From Mallotus nudiflorus (Eukaryota > Streptophyta > Magnoliopsida > Malpighiales > Euphorbiaceae), in NCBI GenBank assembly GCA_947683625.1, contig CANTUR010000193.1, forward strand, positions 4,278,001 through 4,342,000: DNA of 64,000 nt, written 5' to 3'. The notes under the pieces were generated by a model. It made no database searches. It was given only the letters and a program-made list of their open reading frames with translations, and was not told the DNA's origin. The position numbers and the translations under genes are program-made. This document shows, in pieces, positions 10,440-22,240 of this stretch (the stretch's first letter is position 1; the number at the start of each line of letters is the position of its first letter).

Positions 10440-12460
10440 CTCTTGCTTGGCTCGAAAACTCTTTCATGATTTATTGGGAAAGGTAGTATAGCAGATATGG
10501 GCATCTGGCTTCTGGCATTTCATTGCTACTTTGCTGACTTATCGAGGTAGGTCATATCACTATTCACTTTTTGCTCTTATCGAGAGGTGGATGGATACTA
10601 CTCACACCTTCCACACACGAGTGGGTCAGATGAATATTTATCCTATGAGCTTCTCTACTATCACTGGGATCACCTTCGGGGGGTACCTTGGTTCTTTTTT
10701 ATATCCATTACTGCACTCTTCTTAAGGATGCTATGAGTTGTTATGTTCGCGACTTGCTCAGGTTTGTTTCGACATGGAAGAATCCAAAGAACATGCTTCT
10801 TTCTTCTCTTGTTCAGGATTTCTAGAGATTACCCACTACCGGACCTTACTAGATCCTTCAAAAGGTGAAATTCTTCTTATTGATACTACTGGGCACTACC
10901 CTTTTCTATGAGACTAGTTATGAGGTTAGTATTGTGCTTCTTAGTCCCCTTCAAGATCTTGCTAGAGTAGCTACCTTCGATTGGGGATCTGTAGCTCTTG
11001 CCTATCTCTACTATAAATTGGATGCTATCTGTAGAGGTGCTGTGATGATGTGTGACTTTTGGCACATTTTACATGTATGCCTCCTTTGTGTCTTCTACTC
11101 CTTTTTTAATTTTTGCTCTTTTACAACTCCTTTTCATTTCAACTATCTTTTCCTTTCAGATTTGGGGCTTTGAGATCAGAGTGATATGAGGCTTTAGTGT
11201 TAATAGCTTTGATAGGAGTCTTCCATTAATGTAAGGATGGGGTTCTTCTCATCTTGCTAGTGCCAAGTATGACCTACAGACTTATCGGGACCAGTTGAAC
11301 TCTTTAAAATGGGATCTGGTAAGATAAATTTAACTATTAGCATCTTATTAGTTGTAAAAGTTAAATAAAATTTATTTAAATGAATTTGTAGGTCAGATCA
11401 GATTGGCTAGTTGACATTGAAGACATCCAGTATTACAGTTTTATGACTGCCAATGTGAGGCTTAAGAATATGAGGATCTTGCTTCCTAGTTATGGTTGCC
11501 AGATGTGGTATCTAGGTGAGCATGTTTATCATTGGCATATGGGACCTTCTAGGAGGTGTGTTCCTTATTTTATTCCCTCTTCCATGTTGAGGAGTCACAG
11601 CTTAACTAGTCTTGAGCTTAGAGCAGCTCTTGAGGGATATGACACTTTGACACTGCTCGAGCGTTCTTGCTACTATCAGGAGTATATTTGAGAGAATCTC
11701 CGAGAGCAGGTTCTTGCAGATCCAGTTGAGGTATGCTTTCGATTACCATTCCTCCTTATCACTATTTTACTTTATTCTCTTTCGTCACTGTGGATGACAT
11801 TTATTTTCTATGCAAGTTAAAGATGCTACTAATGTTGCTATAAAAGAGGAGACTAAGGGTAACAATGAGAGGACTGAGCAGGTTGAGCGTACTTAGCATA
11901 GTGGAGTTGTTCGAGGTGATACTTCCTCGAGTACCATTTTGGGTGATATTCCCCTACTTGATAGGTCTATGTACTTGAGGCTCCTATGGTGCACACTCCC
12001 ATTGAGCAGCACATATGCCTTGATACAGTTTAGATTTCTAGCTTTTCTCCTCTTAATGCTTCACATGTAAGTGTATTTTTGCATTTCCAATCCTGTATAA
12101 ACTAACACTTATTGTTGAATTAGTATATATCATTTTATAGATCCTTTAGACACAGGCAGAGTATTTGTATGGACTCGCCTCATCCCAAAGATTATTTACT
12201 ATGTAGATCACTAATAGTTAGAGGGTTCGTATTTACAATAAGTATGCAAATGTATACATGTTATGCATGATTTTAACTATTCTTAATGTGACAAAGTTAT
12301 GCTGGAGATCTGGAGTGTAAGAATGAGAGGCTTTGTAGACAGCTTGCTGGTATTAGCTTTGATGATCATGATGTTGAAACTTCTATGCCCTCAGATTAGA
12401 GCAATGATCCTGCTACAGGATGGAGTCCTTTGCTAGTCACTCGAGCTTAGGATGATTGAT
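10440..12460 (+). pseudogene. Plant mobile domain (PMD) gene with introns, antisense to inner gag-pol
   Basis: Exon frames carry PMD landmarks. 'LIERWMDTTHTFHTRVGQM' is at 10570-10630. 'LLILLGTTLF' and 'VALAYLYYKLDAICRGAV' lie within 10865-11055. 'MWYLGEHVYHWHMGP' is near 11500. Two GT-AG introns are visible: 11075-11159, before an exon starting ATTTGGGGC, and 11319-11391. Further candidate introns begin near 11728 and 12066. Stops and frameshifts break the frames. PMD proteins occur both as plant host genes (the MAIN/MAIL family) and inside transposons. The outer element has a relative in the same antisense place (29640-31440) with an intron at the same site. Its role in the element is unknown. 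Confidence 0.75.
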
Positions 12461-12595
12461 CTTTCATCTTTAGGACTTATGCTTTCATGATTGTATTTTC
12501 CTTTTTCCTATGAACTATTCTCCTTTTTCTAAATAGATTACGGTTATTTTAGATCGAACCCTAGAATTTAATGAACTTTTTTTTTGGTAAAAAAT

Positions 12596-12730
12596 CTTAG
12601 AAATCTAATTGGGATTATAAATTTTTTATCAGATTTCTAAAATTTTGATCGGAATTCTAAATTTCCAATCGGATTTTAAGAATTTTGATTGGAATTCTAA
12701 ATTTTTGATTGAAAATTTGGCTCCAATTCT
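12596..12730 (+). repeat. 20-bp repeat array upstream of second antisense ORF
   Basis: About six degenerate units such as GATCGGAATTCTAAATTTCC and GATTGGAATTCTAAATTTTT, with the same period as the LTR and pre-PMD arrays. Coding-like sequence starts about 160 bp downstream. Confidence 0.68.
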
Positions 12731-12879
12731 GTGCTCCTTTTCCATTCTGATTTCTAACTTGAGTTTGATCCACACACATGAAATCCTAATCCCATCTAGA
12801 TTAAACCTGTATGCCTATACAAATAGCTTGTCAAAGGGTAGTCACCCATTCCTGTCTTTTGTTTACTTAATCATGACAC

Positions 12880-14095
12880 AAGTCACCCTAAATTTGATGA
12901 AGAAATTTCTTAAAAGCCTTAATGGGGATGACTGGAATAAACTATTGCCCTATCATGCTAAATCTTTAAAATCCCTTCAGCATCTAAAAATAGACCATAA
13001 TTTTCTTTATGTTACTGCCACCTTCTAGGACATTAAACACTGTGTATTTAGATTCAATGGATAAAAGCTGTGCCCATTAGTTGAGGAGTTTGTTGCTATC
13101 CTTAGTTGTTCTTTGGACTCAACTACTGTGTTTGCTCTTCCTAATCTTAAGATGCAGTCTCTCTATAGATTAATGACACTCTTTGATATGCTCTTAGTGA
13201 CATCTACATGTATGCATATAACCCTGGGACTGTCAGTCTTTCTTCTCTGATCACTTCTTGTAGGACTAGGGATAAAAATAATATGGCTTGGATTATGACT
13301 ATTTCTTTTTGCTTGTATGCTTAGTTTCTGCTAGTGGCTTCTTATAGAGATGATGACACAAGAATTATCAATATCTTAGAACAAGTAAAAGTTGGGGCTA
13401 ACCTTGCACTTGTCATGTTTGTTGAAACTATCATTAGGTTAGATAAGTTTAGGGTTCAAAATTGATTTTCAAGCAGTTTGATTCTCCTTCAGGTATGTAG
13501 TCCTTTTTTTTTTACCTAAGTTGCCCTTTCAGGTTTTCAACTTAGCTTCTTTTTTTTTTTTTAGATTTGGCTATAAGAGAAATTGAGTCTACTTAATCCC
13601 CCTACCAATGCCTTGATTTATCAACCTTATCATCTACAGTCTCATTTGTTGAAGGTGAAGGACAAGCGTACTATAGGTCAATGGATTGATTAGATGAAAG
13701 GAATTATTGACACTGAGATTGCATAGATCTATCCTTGGTGGAAGTTGAAGTTTGTGACCATCAACCTATATAACCACTATGTTCTTGTTCCTAGGTTACA
13801 CTTCTTGACCTTCTTTTCCTCATCATGCCTTTGCCGCTAGTACGTTCATCCATAATTTATTGTAACTGTTATACCTAGCTTTGAAGGCTTCCCTCTAAGG
13901 CAAGATTTCTTAGACAAAATGAAGAACATGTGGCCTTGTAGAGTATTAGAGCAGAATATGCATTTGTATGTTGATATGACTATTGATGACAATTATAAGG
14001 CTTGGGTTATCATGCAAGCTACAAAACCACCAGGATTTGCTAAGTGCAAAAGGACTCAAGTATTGCTAAATGAGTTGCAGAAGAAGAAATAAAAA
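12880..14095 (+). pseudogene. Second antisense ORF of inner element, weakly PMD/DUF7745-like
   Basis: I do not recognise this with certainty. The first exon part has 'DDWNKLLPYHAKSLKSLQHL' near 12930 and, after a stop, 'KLCPLVEEFVAIL' near 13070. That pattern of F-x-F...L-C-P-x-x-EEF is typical of plant DUF7745/PMD-like proteins. A GT-AG intron fits at 13493-13564. The last part has 'NMHLYVDMTIDDNYKAWVI' near 13960 and ends after 'LLNELQKKK' (TAA about 14091). Several stops break it. It is on the strand opposite to gag-pol, and no equivalent is evident in the outer element. Confidence 0.5.
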
Positions 14096-14229
14096 CAAAA
14101 ACAGTATAGTGATCTCATAAGTCTGGTCTTTTAGGCTCTCATGTTTTATTTTTCCTTTAAGTCTTTATGCTTTGTAATAAAGATAGAATATGCAATATTT
14201 AAAAAAAATTTCATTTCAATTTTATTCAT

Positions 14230-14508
14230 TAACTAGGGCCAAAATGAGTGCATTTATTACATCATATGACATAACTCCTGTTATTAGCTAGTCCTTTTGA
14301 ATTTTCTAATTGAACATTTTTCTCTCACTTTTATTACCCTAATTTCTACCTGACTAGCTCTTTGTGAGTTTTCTAATGAGCGGGATCATTTCTTTTACCT
14401 TATTCCTTAATTTTTGCCTATTAATCCTTTACGGGTTTTCTAAACATCGGGAATGTCCTAATTTTTTCCTGACTAGCCTTTTCAAATTTTTCAGCTAGCA
14501 TACTTTTT
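14230..14508 (-). repeat. Short degenerate repeats after integrase, inner element
   Basis: On the - strand three or four degenerate units of about 60 bp read like AAACCCGTAAAGGATTAATA followed by GGCAAAAATTAAGGA. The same repeat type follows integrase in the outer element (28530-28700), so it is a shared feature of the two Tat families. Confidence 0.55.
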
Positions 14509-15700
14509 TTAAAGGAAGTATTTCTTAAGTTGATCCAAGTTGATTGGCTCAGTGAACTCATTCCCTTCTAAATATGATATCTTTATAGCTCCTTTAAGTA
14601 GGATTGTCTTGACTAAATACAAACCTTCCCAACTTGGTATGAATTTTCCTCTAAGATCAAACACCATTGCCCTTGATTTCTTTAGCACCATATCTCTAGC
14701 CTTTATCTTTTCGGGTTTGACCTTCTTATTAAAGGCTCTCACTATCCTTCTCTAATAAATATGAGTATGAAATAGAACCTCCGTCCTTTTTTCATCTAAA
14801 GACACGAGGTGCTCGTATCTCTTTTGCATCCATTCACTCTCAGGGACTTTCACTTCCATAACAACACTCAAAGATTTAATTTCCATCTCTATGAGTAAAA
14901 CTACTTCATAACTGTATACTAATGAGAATAGTGTCTATCTTGTAGCAGTATGCATTGTAGTTCTATATCCCCATAAGGCAAAAGGGAGATACTTGGACCA
15001 ATCTTTATATGTTTTAACCATCTTGGAGAGGATTTTCTTTATATTCTTATTAGCTACTTCAATTTCACCATTAGCCTGAGGTTAATAAGGTGAGGATTTA
15101 TGGTGCTCGATCTTATATTTCTATAACAATTAAGCTATCTCTGCCTGAAACTGAACACCATTGTCTGTTATAATGTGAAGTGGGATCCTGTACCTGCAAA
15201 TGAGATTCTTCTCAATAAATCTTGCCATTTTTCTAGCTTTTAAAGTACTGAAAGATTCTACTGTTATCCATTTAGAGAAATAGTCAATCACCACCACTAT
15301 ATATTTATGCCCATTCAAGGCAGTTGGTCTTATCTCCCCTATTATATCTATCCCCCATGCTACAAAGGGCCATGAAGATATTAGAATGTTTAGCACTGTA
15401 CGGGGAAGATGTTGAGGTTTCCATGTATCTAGAATTGATGACATTATCTCACTATCTAGATACAGTCTCTTTATATGCTCATTCAATAGTACCCTTGTCA
15501 AATTATTTTGTTTATCAGAATCATCCTATTCATATGAGATCCGCAAACCCCTATATGAATTTATTTTATCACTTGTTCTGCTTCATCCTTCTTGAGACAT
15601 CTCCGTTGTATTCCATCCAGAATTCTTTTGTATAATACCTTATCATGACTTGCATAATGATGTGCAAGAACATGAAGGGCATATCTTTCTTTGGAAGTTG
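14509..15700 (-). pseudogene. Integrase of inner Tat element
   Basis: Inserts cDNA into the host chromosome. The core frame 15130-15501 has 'PFVAWGIDIIGEIRP' with the first catalytic Asp, 'VVVIDYFSKWITVE' and 'HIITDNGVQFQAE' with the second Asp. The N-terminal zinc-finger part is degenerate at 15500-15690 ('IHIGVCGSHM'). The C-terminal part (14509-14742) has 'PSWEGLYLVKTILLKGAIK', a GPY/F-like end. Stops and shifts separate the pieces. Confidence 0.85.
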
Positions 15701-15869
15701 CCTCATTTGGGTATTTCCTTTCATCAATGAATCTTTGGATGTCATAAAACCATGAATTTTCTTCTGGGCCTATCTAAATACTCAAAATTGATTCTTCACC
15801 ATAATATGGAGCTTTCATTTTCATTATCACCAAAGGCTTTATCATTAACCCCATTGGTTTATCCCACAT

Positions 15870-16250
15870 TGAAAAGAGCATTGCCAAAGCATTTGTCATT
15901 TGATTTTTATCTCTTAGTAAATGCATGAAGAGACATTTAGTGAAATTCCTCATTAGCTCCTTTAAATAATAGATGTAAGGTTTTAACCTCTCTTCTTTTA
16001 CTTCCCATTCCTCATTAGCCTAGCTAATGATTAACAGGGAATCTCCTTAAACTAGTAGGTCTTTGGCTCCTACTGCTAGTGCTACTTCTAGCCCATAGAT
16101 GCATGCCTCATACTTAGCCATGTTGTTCCTGACCTTGAAGTCCAATTTCTTAGCCATTGGGATGGTTTCTCCTCATGGTGTGACAAGAATCACTCCTAGC
16201 CCTACTGCTCTATTATTCATAACCCCATCAAAATAAAGCTTTCATTCGTG
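15870..16250 (-). pseudogene. Second (archaeal-type) RNase H of inner element
   Basis: The translated - strand reads 'LYFDGVMNNRAVGLGVILV', then 'KLDFKVRNNMAKYEACIYGL', 'GDSLLII' and 'DKNQMTNALA'. This is the order of the extra RNase H that marks the Tat lineage. Catalytic D (FDG), E (KYEA) and D (GDS) are still readable, and the final D of the A-D-A motif is lost (TNAL). Two stops interrupt it. Confidence 0.82.
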
Positions 16251-16329
16251 TCACTCTATTACTGCTAAGTTCTCATCTAGAAACTTTAAATTCCATTGCT
16301 CATTTCCTTCAATTGCATTTTGTACCTGT

Positions 16330-16790
16330 CATTGCTTTTCCTTTGATTGCCTTAGTATTGACATACTCAATATCAAACTCAGTAAGAAGTACCAATCATC
16401 GCGACATCTTTCTAGTTAAGGATGGTGCTTGAAACAAGTACCTTAAAGGATCTATCTTTGAAATGACTTGTACTTTATAAGGCTAGAAATAATGCCTTAT
16501 CTTCCTTGTGGCCCATATCATAATCAAACATGTTTTCTCCATAAGTTCATACTTCTCTTCATATGGCAGGAACTTCTTCCTAAGATAATACATACTCCAC
16601 CCCTTCTGGTCCTTCTTGTGTTAGCATTGCTCCTATTACTTTTTCCTCTAAAGCCAAATATAAGATTAAGGGTTTACCTTGTCTTAGTGGCCTTAACATA
16701 GGCAAATTATTAAGGTATCTTTAATCTTATTAAAGGATTTATGACATTCTTCATTCCATTCCACAGGCTAATTCTTCCTCAACAGCTTGA
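16330..16790 (-). pseudogene. First RNase H of inner element
   Basis: Downstream of RT on the - strand are fragments of the usual domain: 'KFLPYEEKYELMEKTCLIM' near 16520-16580, followed by 'ATRKIRHYF'. Frameshifts leave only pieces. Order and spacing agree with the outer element. Confidence 0.68.
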
Positions 16791-17530
16791 GAATAGGATC
16801 GCAAACCATGGTGAGTTTCACAATAAACCTGCTAATGTACTCCAACTTTTCAATAAATCCTCATACTTCCTTTTATGTTCTTGGTGCTGGCATCTCTTGA
16901 ATGGCTTTAATCTTCTCTAGATCAACTTCTATTCCTCAATTACTGACTGTGTGCCCCAATAACTTTCCTGAAGTTACCCTAAAGACATATTTCTTCATAT
17001 TAAGCCTCAAATGGTATCTTTTTATTTTTGCCAGAAACTTGTCTAACGCCTCAAAATGTCCTTCCTTAGTTCTTTACTTAACCATCATATCATCAACGTA
17101 CACTTCCACTTCTTTGTGCATCATATCATGGACTAGAGTTATTACTGCCCTTTGATAGGTTACTCCTACATTCTTTAATCCAAATGGCATCACTTTGTAG
17201 CAGTATGTCCCTCATTCTATGATAAAAGTAGTCTTGATCTTATCCATGACTGCCATCATTATTTGATTATAACTTTAGAACCCATCCATAAAAGTGTACA
17301 TTACACTAAATGTCACATTGTCGATAACAACATCAATATAGGGTAAAGGAAAATCATCCTTTGGCCATGCTTTATTCAAATCCCTGAAATATGCACACGT
17401 TAACACTATTCCATCTTTTTTAGGAACAGGTACTATATTTTCCAACCATTGAGGATATTCTACCACTTCTAGGAAATTTGCCTGGATTTGCTTATTATTT
17501 ATTCCCTTATCTTTTCTACCCACTCTGTCC
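16790..17530 (-). pseudogene. Reverse transcriptase of inner Tat element
   Basis: The - strand frame 17275-17523 has 'VPKKDGIVLTCAYFRDLNKA' and 'PLPYIDVVIDN'. It continues past a stop with 'GTYCYKVMPFGLKNVGVTYQ', and the catalytic YVDD is intact at 17089-17100. 'LRLNMKKYVF' and 'GKLLGHTVS' follow. It is better preserved than the outer RT, where YVDD became YIND, but is stopped several times. Confidence 0.88.
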
Positions 17531-18450
17531 TTAACCTATGAATTTTTTACTTAATAAGTTTAGCCTCTAGATATATCAAAATGCGATGCTCTATAATTTC
17601 TCTATCTAGACATGGCATGTCTTCATAGTACCAAGCAAATATTACCTTTCTTTTTATTAATATTCTCTCTAATTTTTCACTCCAAGAATTAAATCATGTG
17701 ATATAGAAATGTGCTTTGGTTGTTCATTTATGCCTATGTTTAATAAATCTAATTGAATAGAATTAATATCAAATATGCATGAATAATTATTATTAAAGTG
17801 CATAAGACCATCAGAATTAACATCACACAAGTAAAACCAGAGTTTATATCATTTATCATAGAAAAATAGCATTTTCATCCTCAAACAGAAAAAATGTTAT
17901 TACATTAGTTTCTTCATAAAAAAACATCATTAAAACTATTATTAATAATGCTAGCCAAATTCTGTGGTGGTTCTTCATTAGGTGCTAAATAGAGTAGCTC
18001 TTCAATGGTCTTAGTCCCAATCTTCTCAGCAAATTTCTTCATCACTTTGTCTTTATCTCCTTGCACCAGACCTTTAACTATCTACTTCTTAAAGATTTTA
18101 AACCCAAGAATATTCAATCCAGCTATTTGGACAGGCTCCTTTTCACTTAGGTAGAACTTCTCCTTCCTTTCTTTAACAAAGTTATCCTATAGTGGTCCCA
18201 TATTCTTTGAGAAGTTATTCTCATCAAAAATCCTTCTTCTTGCTCCTTTACTACCAAGCCCAACTATTGTATAACCCAATCCTCTGGTATCATTTTGTCC
18301 TTTGAAATTTGAGAACTCTGGACTTCCTTGCTCATTCAATCCCACTCCTTGTCTGAGTTGATAATTCATCTTCTTGATCACGCTCAGAACCCTTAGATCC
18401 ATCTCAATTCCATAAAAAATCATGGCTATTTAGAAACCAAAAGGGGTGAC
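17531..18450 (-). pseudogene. PR-RT linker of inner Tat pol
   Basis: Low-similarity pol linker. The 18187-18423 frame ('GLGYTIVGLGSKGARRR') matches the G-L-G-Y/F motif before RT in Tat elements. The remainder is broken. Confidence 0.55.
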
Positions 18451-18453
18451 TAC

Positions 18454-19038
18454 CTACTTCTGACCATCCATAATTGCAGACATAATCTTGCCCACACAAG
18501 CATCTAAAGTCACACCTTCTCCATCCAATAGGAATTTCACCTTTTGATGTACAATTAAAGGCATTCCTCCCAAAGTATGATACCAAGGCCTACCCAAAAG
18601 CAAAGCATAAGTGACATGGATATCTAACACGGTGAACTCCACCATTGCCTCTATAGGTATAGTCTTTACAGAAGCCATAAAAATTCCTTTTACATTCCTC
18701 ATACTATCATTGTAAGCTCTGATTATAAGGTTGAATTTTATTAAATCTTCCACTTTTACCCTTAAATTAGGCAGAATCTTTAGTGGGAAAACATTACTTG
18801 CAAACCCTTCATCCACTATCACATAATTAGTCTTCTTCCCTCTAACTTCAACTTGGATGAACATAACTTTATTATGATTCTTCTCTTCTATAAGTAAATC
18901 CTCATCCAAAAAGGTGATAACCACATGCTTCTTCTCAGTAACCTTGGCCACCATTACTTCAGGGGTTGTAGTGGTGTCAATGTTAATCTTGGTTAGAGCC
19001 TTAACCAGAGCCTTCCTATGGCTACTTAAGTACATCAA
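18454..19038 (-). pseudogene. Aspartic protease of inner Tat element
   Basis: The 194-codon open frame contains the degenerate active site 'VIVDEGFASNVFPLKIL' near codon 73, where D-x-G is kept in altered form (D-E-G). 'YALLLGRPWYH' and 'VHQKVKFLLDG' follow near the C-terminal end. It would process Gag-Pol. The frame is open but belongs to a polyprotein broken on both sides. Confidence 0.82.
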
Positions 19039-19253
19039 GAGCTCCTAAATGCTCACATTTGCTTTTGCCTTTTTAAGCTATTCAAGGATCAAGTCATCAT
19101 CATATTCATTTGAGTCTTCTTTGTCAGTAACCTCCTCCCTCTCTATAGTCTTCTATGTTGGTTTATAACCTTTACCACTTCTAGTGACATAACTGACTCC
19201 TAGATTATCAACCATACATTATAGCCTTTAGTGCCTTCTTCATTAAAGTTGTA

Positions 19254-19900
19254 CTAGATGTCTATAACCCCAATGGTCTGCTCCTTCTTTCCATCTTTCC
19301 ACACCTCAACCATGCATTTCTCTCTCTTATCTGGCATCTTCTTATCATTAAATTCATTACCCCATCCTATAGGCATGATTGACTCAATAGGTATATGAAA
19401 AGAAGTTGGTTTGGAATAACACACCTTGTAGTCAAATTTGCCTGAAGGTTGTCCCAATAAGTCTTCTATTCTCTCTACATCTTTGGGGGCATTAGGGGGT
19501 TTCTCATTAGTTTTAAGGTTTAAATCCTCAAAGGAGTTAAGAACTTCTTCCTTATTAACTCCTGAGTTAATCATCATGGTAGTTGGCGGTGGCATGTTTT
19601 GGCACTTTTGGAAAGGGTTTATTTTGGTGTTTAGGTTTGAATTGGATTTCTTAGGGTCCATGATTTTTCCAAAGCCTATGAGGTTTTGAATTTCATGTTT
19701 AAGGCACATGCAAGAGTCAATGAAATGACCAGCAACTTGGTGAAATTTACAATAACTATTTGGGTTAAAGCTTGGGAGATTTAGGTTTGGTTGTCTAGAG
19801 GGGGTTAAAGGTTTAAGGAGGCCTTTTTGGATCAATTGGTTTAAGAATTTAAATATGGGCTAGTTAAAATTTATGAACTTCCTAGGTTATTGAATAGCAT
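19254..19900 (-). pseudogene. Gag C-terminal region with CFHH-type zinc motif, inner element
   Basis: The 193-codon open frame holds 'YCKFHQVAGHFIDSCMCL' followed by a K-HEIQNLI helix. This is the C-x2-H-x4-GH-x4-C motif in place of a standard zinc knuckle in Tat Gag. 'INPFQKCQNMPPP' follows, like the N-P-LP pattern of relatives. It probably bound RNA in the particle. Confidence 0.82.
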
Positions 19901-20513
19901 GGACTCCTACAACCGGCCCCTAATTGGGTAATTTCTCACTCCGGTGCTTCTATTGATATTCTTCTTCTCACTTTTGATCTCTTTAGCTTGCAACCCATTA
20001 TCATAAAAGTCTACAAATGTCTTGGGGTTCATCATCTATAACCTCCCAACCAGATTGGGTGACACATTTCAAACTATCATCCTAACCTGATCTTTTTCAG
20101 CTAACTTATTCTTCATTAATCCCACCTTATTCATAAACCTGGTCAGAAAATTCAAGAATGATTCATTAGGCTTTTTCTTGGTCAATTCTAGATCCCTGAT
20201 GGACACTTCGAGCCTGGTGTTATAGTCATATTGCTTTAGAAAAGTAGTACATAGTTCCCTCTAGTATGCTTGGATAGACTTCTTTAACCTATAGTACCAA
20301 TTGACAGCCATACCCTTTAAGGATTGTACAAATAACTCGATAACCATAGACAAAGGAGCCTCAATGGTGCTCATAATAGTTATGTATTGACTAAGGTGGA
20401 TCCTCGAGCCTTCAATACCGTCAAACTTTTATAGTTGTGGCATCTTGAATTTATCAAGCAACTTATCCCCCTTAAATTGCATCACATCATTAAAGTCAAA
20501 TGAGTATCCAATG
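19901..20513 (-). pseudogene. Gag capsid region of inner element
   Basis: Stop-interrupted - strand translation with 'KFKMPQL' near 20440, 'IHLSQYITIMSTIEAPLS' near 20370, 'QYDYNTRLEVSIRDLE' near 20220 and 'NESFLNFLTRFMNKVG' near 20150. The matching N-terminal half lies at 23579-23930, on the other side of the family B insertion. The sequence across the two insertion edges is continuous in frame. Confidence 0.8.
20509..20513. repeat. Target-site duplication CAATG of nested family B element
   Basis: CAATG precedes TAATATGAACCC. The second copy follows GTTCGTATCA at 23574-23578. Inner gag coding is continuous when one copy and the element are removed. Confidence 0.92.
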
Positions 20514-21277
20514 TAATATGAACCCTAAAAGGGGTTAAATGTAAGCATGGAGTTTAATGATGAAGATTTCTAGCTAATTAGCTTAATTTCCTATTTTGAA
20601 ATTAATTAGCTTGATATGGATGAATTTTGATTTATTTTCTTATTTTGGAGTCAATAAGGAAGATTCAAGAAAATTCTAGAAGATGTAAGAAGATTCAAGG
20701 ATATTCCAAGTCAAAGTCAAAGTTAAATAGTCAACAAGTGAAAGTTAAGGGTTAATGGTTAACATGTGACATGGCATACTTCAATGCTTAGTTTTCATAA
20801 GTTGTCATGAGTTGTCAATTTTGACTTTTTCAAAGATGAATTTTCATAAGTTGTCATATTTTGAAGGAATCTCCTTAATTAAGAATTTTCCTATAGACAT
20901 CTTTTGGAATAAGGAATAAAACCTTTTCCTTCAAGGGTTAGGTTGTTTACATGCCTATATAAGGGCTACATATATTATGGATGAATTTTAGGATGTATTT
21001 TTTACAATTTTAATCAATTAAGTGAGGTTTTCCCTTAACTTTGTTCTTTTGAAACTTTGCAAGTTTACTTAAATTGTTGCATATCTACCATTCATTACAA
21101 TTTCTAGGTTATACTTAGAATTGTGTGATTGTTCATCTTTTAATAGCTAAGTATCTTGCTTCAAATTAATAAGCAAGGGGTTTAGCTCCATCAACACAAC
21201 CTATCCTTGATGATCCTTGGGCAAGATTTCAAAGTTGGATGCACGTTCTATCTCTATTATAGGTAAGGTTCATTTCA
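20514..21277 (+). repeat. 5' LTR of nested family B element
   Basis: Starts TAATATGAACCC, holds W-box-like GTCAA repeats near 20705-20740 and a TATATAAGG at about 20956, and ends just before the primer site. Several GTCAA motifs have decayed to GTTAA here. Confidence 0.88.
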
Positions 21278-21280
21278 GTT

Positions 21281-21293
21281 TGGTATCAGAGCC
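21281..21293 (+). promoter_or_regulatory. Primer-binding site, initiator tRNA-Met
   Basis: TGGTATCAGAGCC, the standard plant initiator tRNA-Met complement, starts three bases after the LTR end. Confidence 0.92.
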
Positions 21294-21500
21294 AAACTTC
21301 AAGGTTTGGTTACATATCCTTTAATTTTCTTATATTATCTTTTCTTCTCTTCTTCTCAATTCTTCATAAATTGAAAAAAAACCAAATTTTTTTTTTGAGT
21401 AAAACACGAGAGCATTCACATCTTTGAGTGTAAACATGTAAGGGAGTGCTTTGTGAGGATTTTTTTCTATATCTTTTCAAAATTAAATTTTTTTTTTACC

Positions 21501-22240
21501 ATGGACATGCCTTATTTTCTTGGTGGGGATGATCCTTATGTTTACCTGAAGTGGGTGCAAAAAATGGAAGAGATATTTGATTCTCTTAAGATAAGTGATT
21601 TTAAAAAGTGCAAACTTGTTTCTCAAAATTTGTTTGGTCGTGCTGCTGTATAATGTAAAGATTTGATGGTTTTATGGAAAGAGAATAGGAATGGTGAGAT
21701 TAGAAATTGGGAATTAATGAAAAGGTTAACGACTAGACATTTTATTCCTTATGATGTTAAGGATAAATACTATTTTAAATTGCAAAGGCTTAAACAAGGT
21801 GATGAATTATGTATTGATGATTATGCTAAAAAGTTTGAGTTTTTTGTAATTGCAAGTAATTTAGGAGAATCTGAAGGGTAGAAAATTTCAAGATTCATAA
21901 ATGGGCTTAATAGTGAAATTAGACAAGATCTTATATTTGTGGTACAATTGCAACTTATTTTGTCTTTGAATGATGTAATTTCACTTGCTTTAGATAGAGA
22001 GAGTTGGAGTAATAAGGTTGATAATCAAAGTGGTGCTAATGCTGAAGTGGTGTTAAGTGATAATGAGAAGTAGCATAAGGATCAATTATATAATCAATCT
22101 GATAAAGTGGAGGAGAGCATTATTCATGAAGATAAGTGTGAAAAAAAAGTGGTTGTGTGAGAGGAGATTAAAATAGAGTGTGAATCCAAGAATAGTGATT
22201 TTGTTGAAGTCATTGATGATAGTAAGGATTGTTTGTAAAG
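21501..22240 (+). pseudogene. gag of nested family B element
   Basis: ATG at 21501, chosen because relatives (38606, 34772 and 33427 on the - strand) start with the same 'MDMPYFLGGDDPYVYLKWVQ'. Capsid motifs follow: 'EEIFDSLKISDFKKCK', 'NWELMKRLTTRHFIP', 'LKQGDELCIDDYAKKFEFF' and 'RFINGLNSEIRQDL'. TAA at about 21651 and TAG at 21879 interrupt it. There is no zinc knuckle. The C-terminal half is rich in Glu/Lys. Confidence 0.85.

Noticed and set aside
10203..12460. PMD gene as a host gene or separate MULE insertion
   Set aside because: No terminal inverted repeats or target duplication found around it, and the outer element has a PMD gene in the same relative place and orientation.
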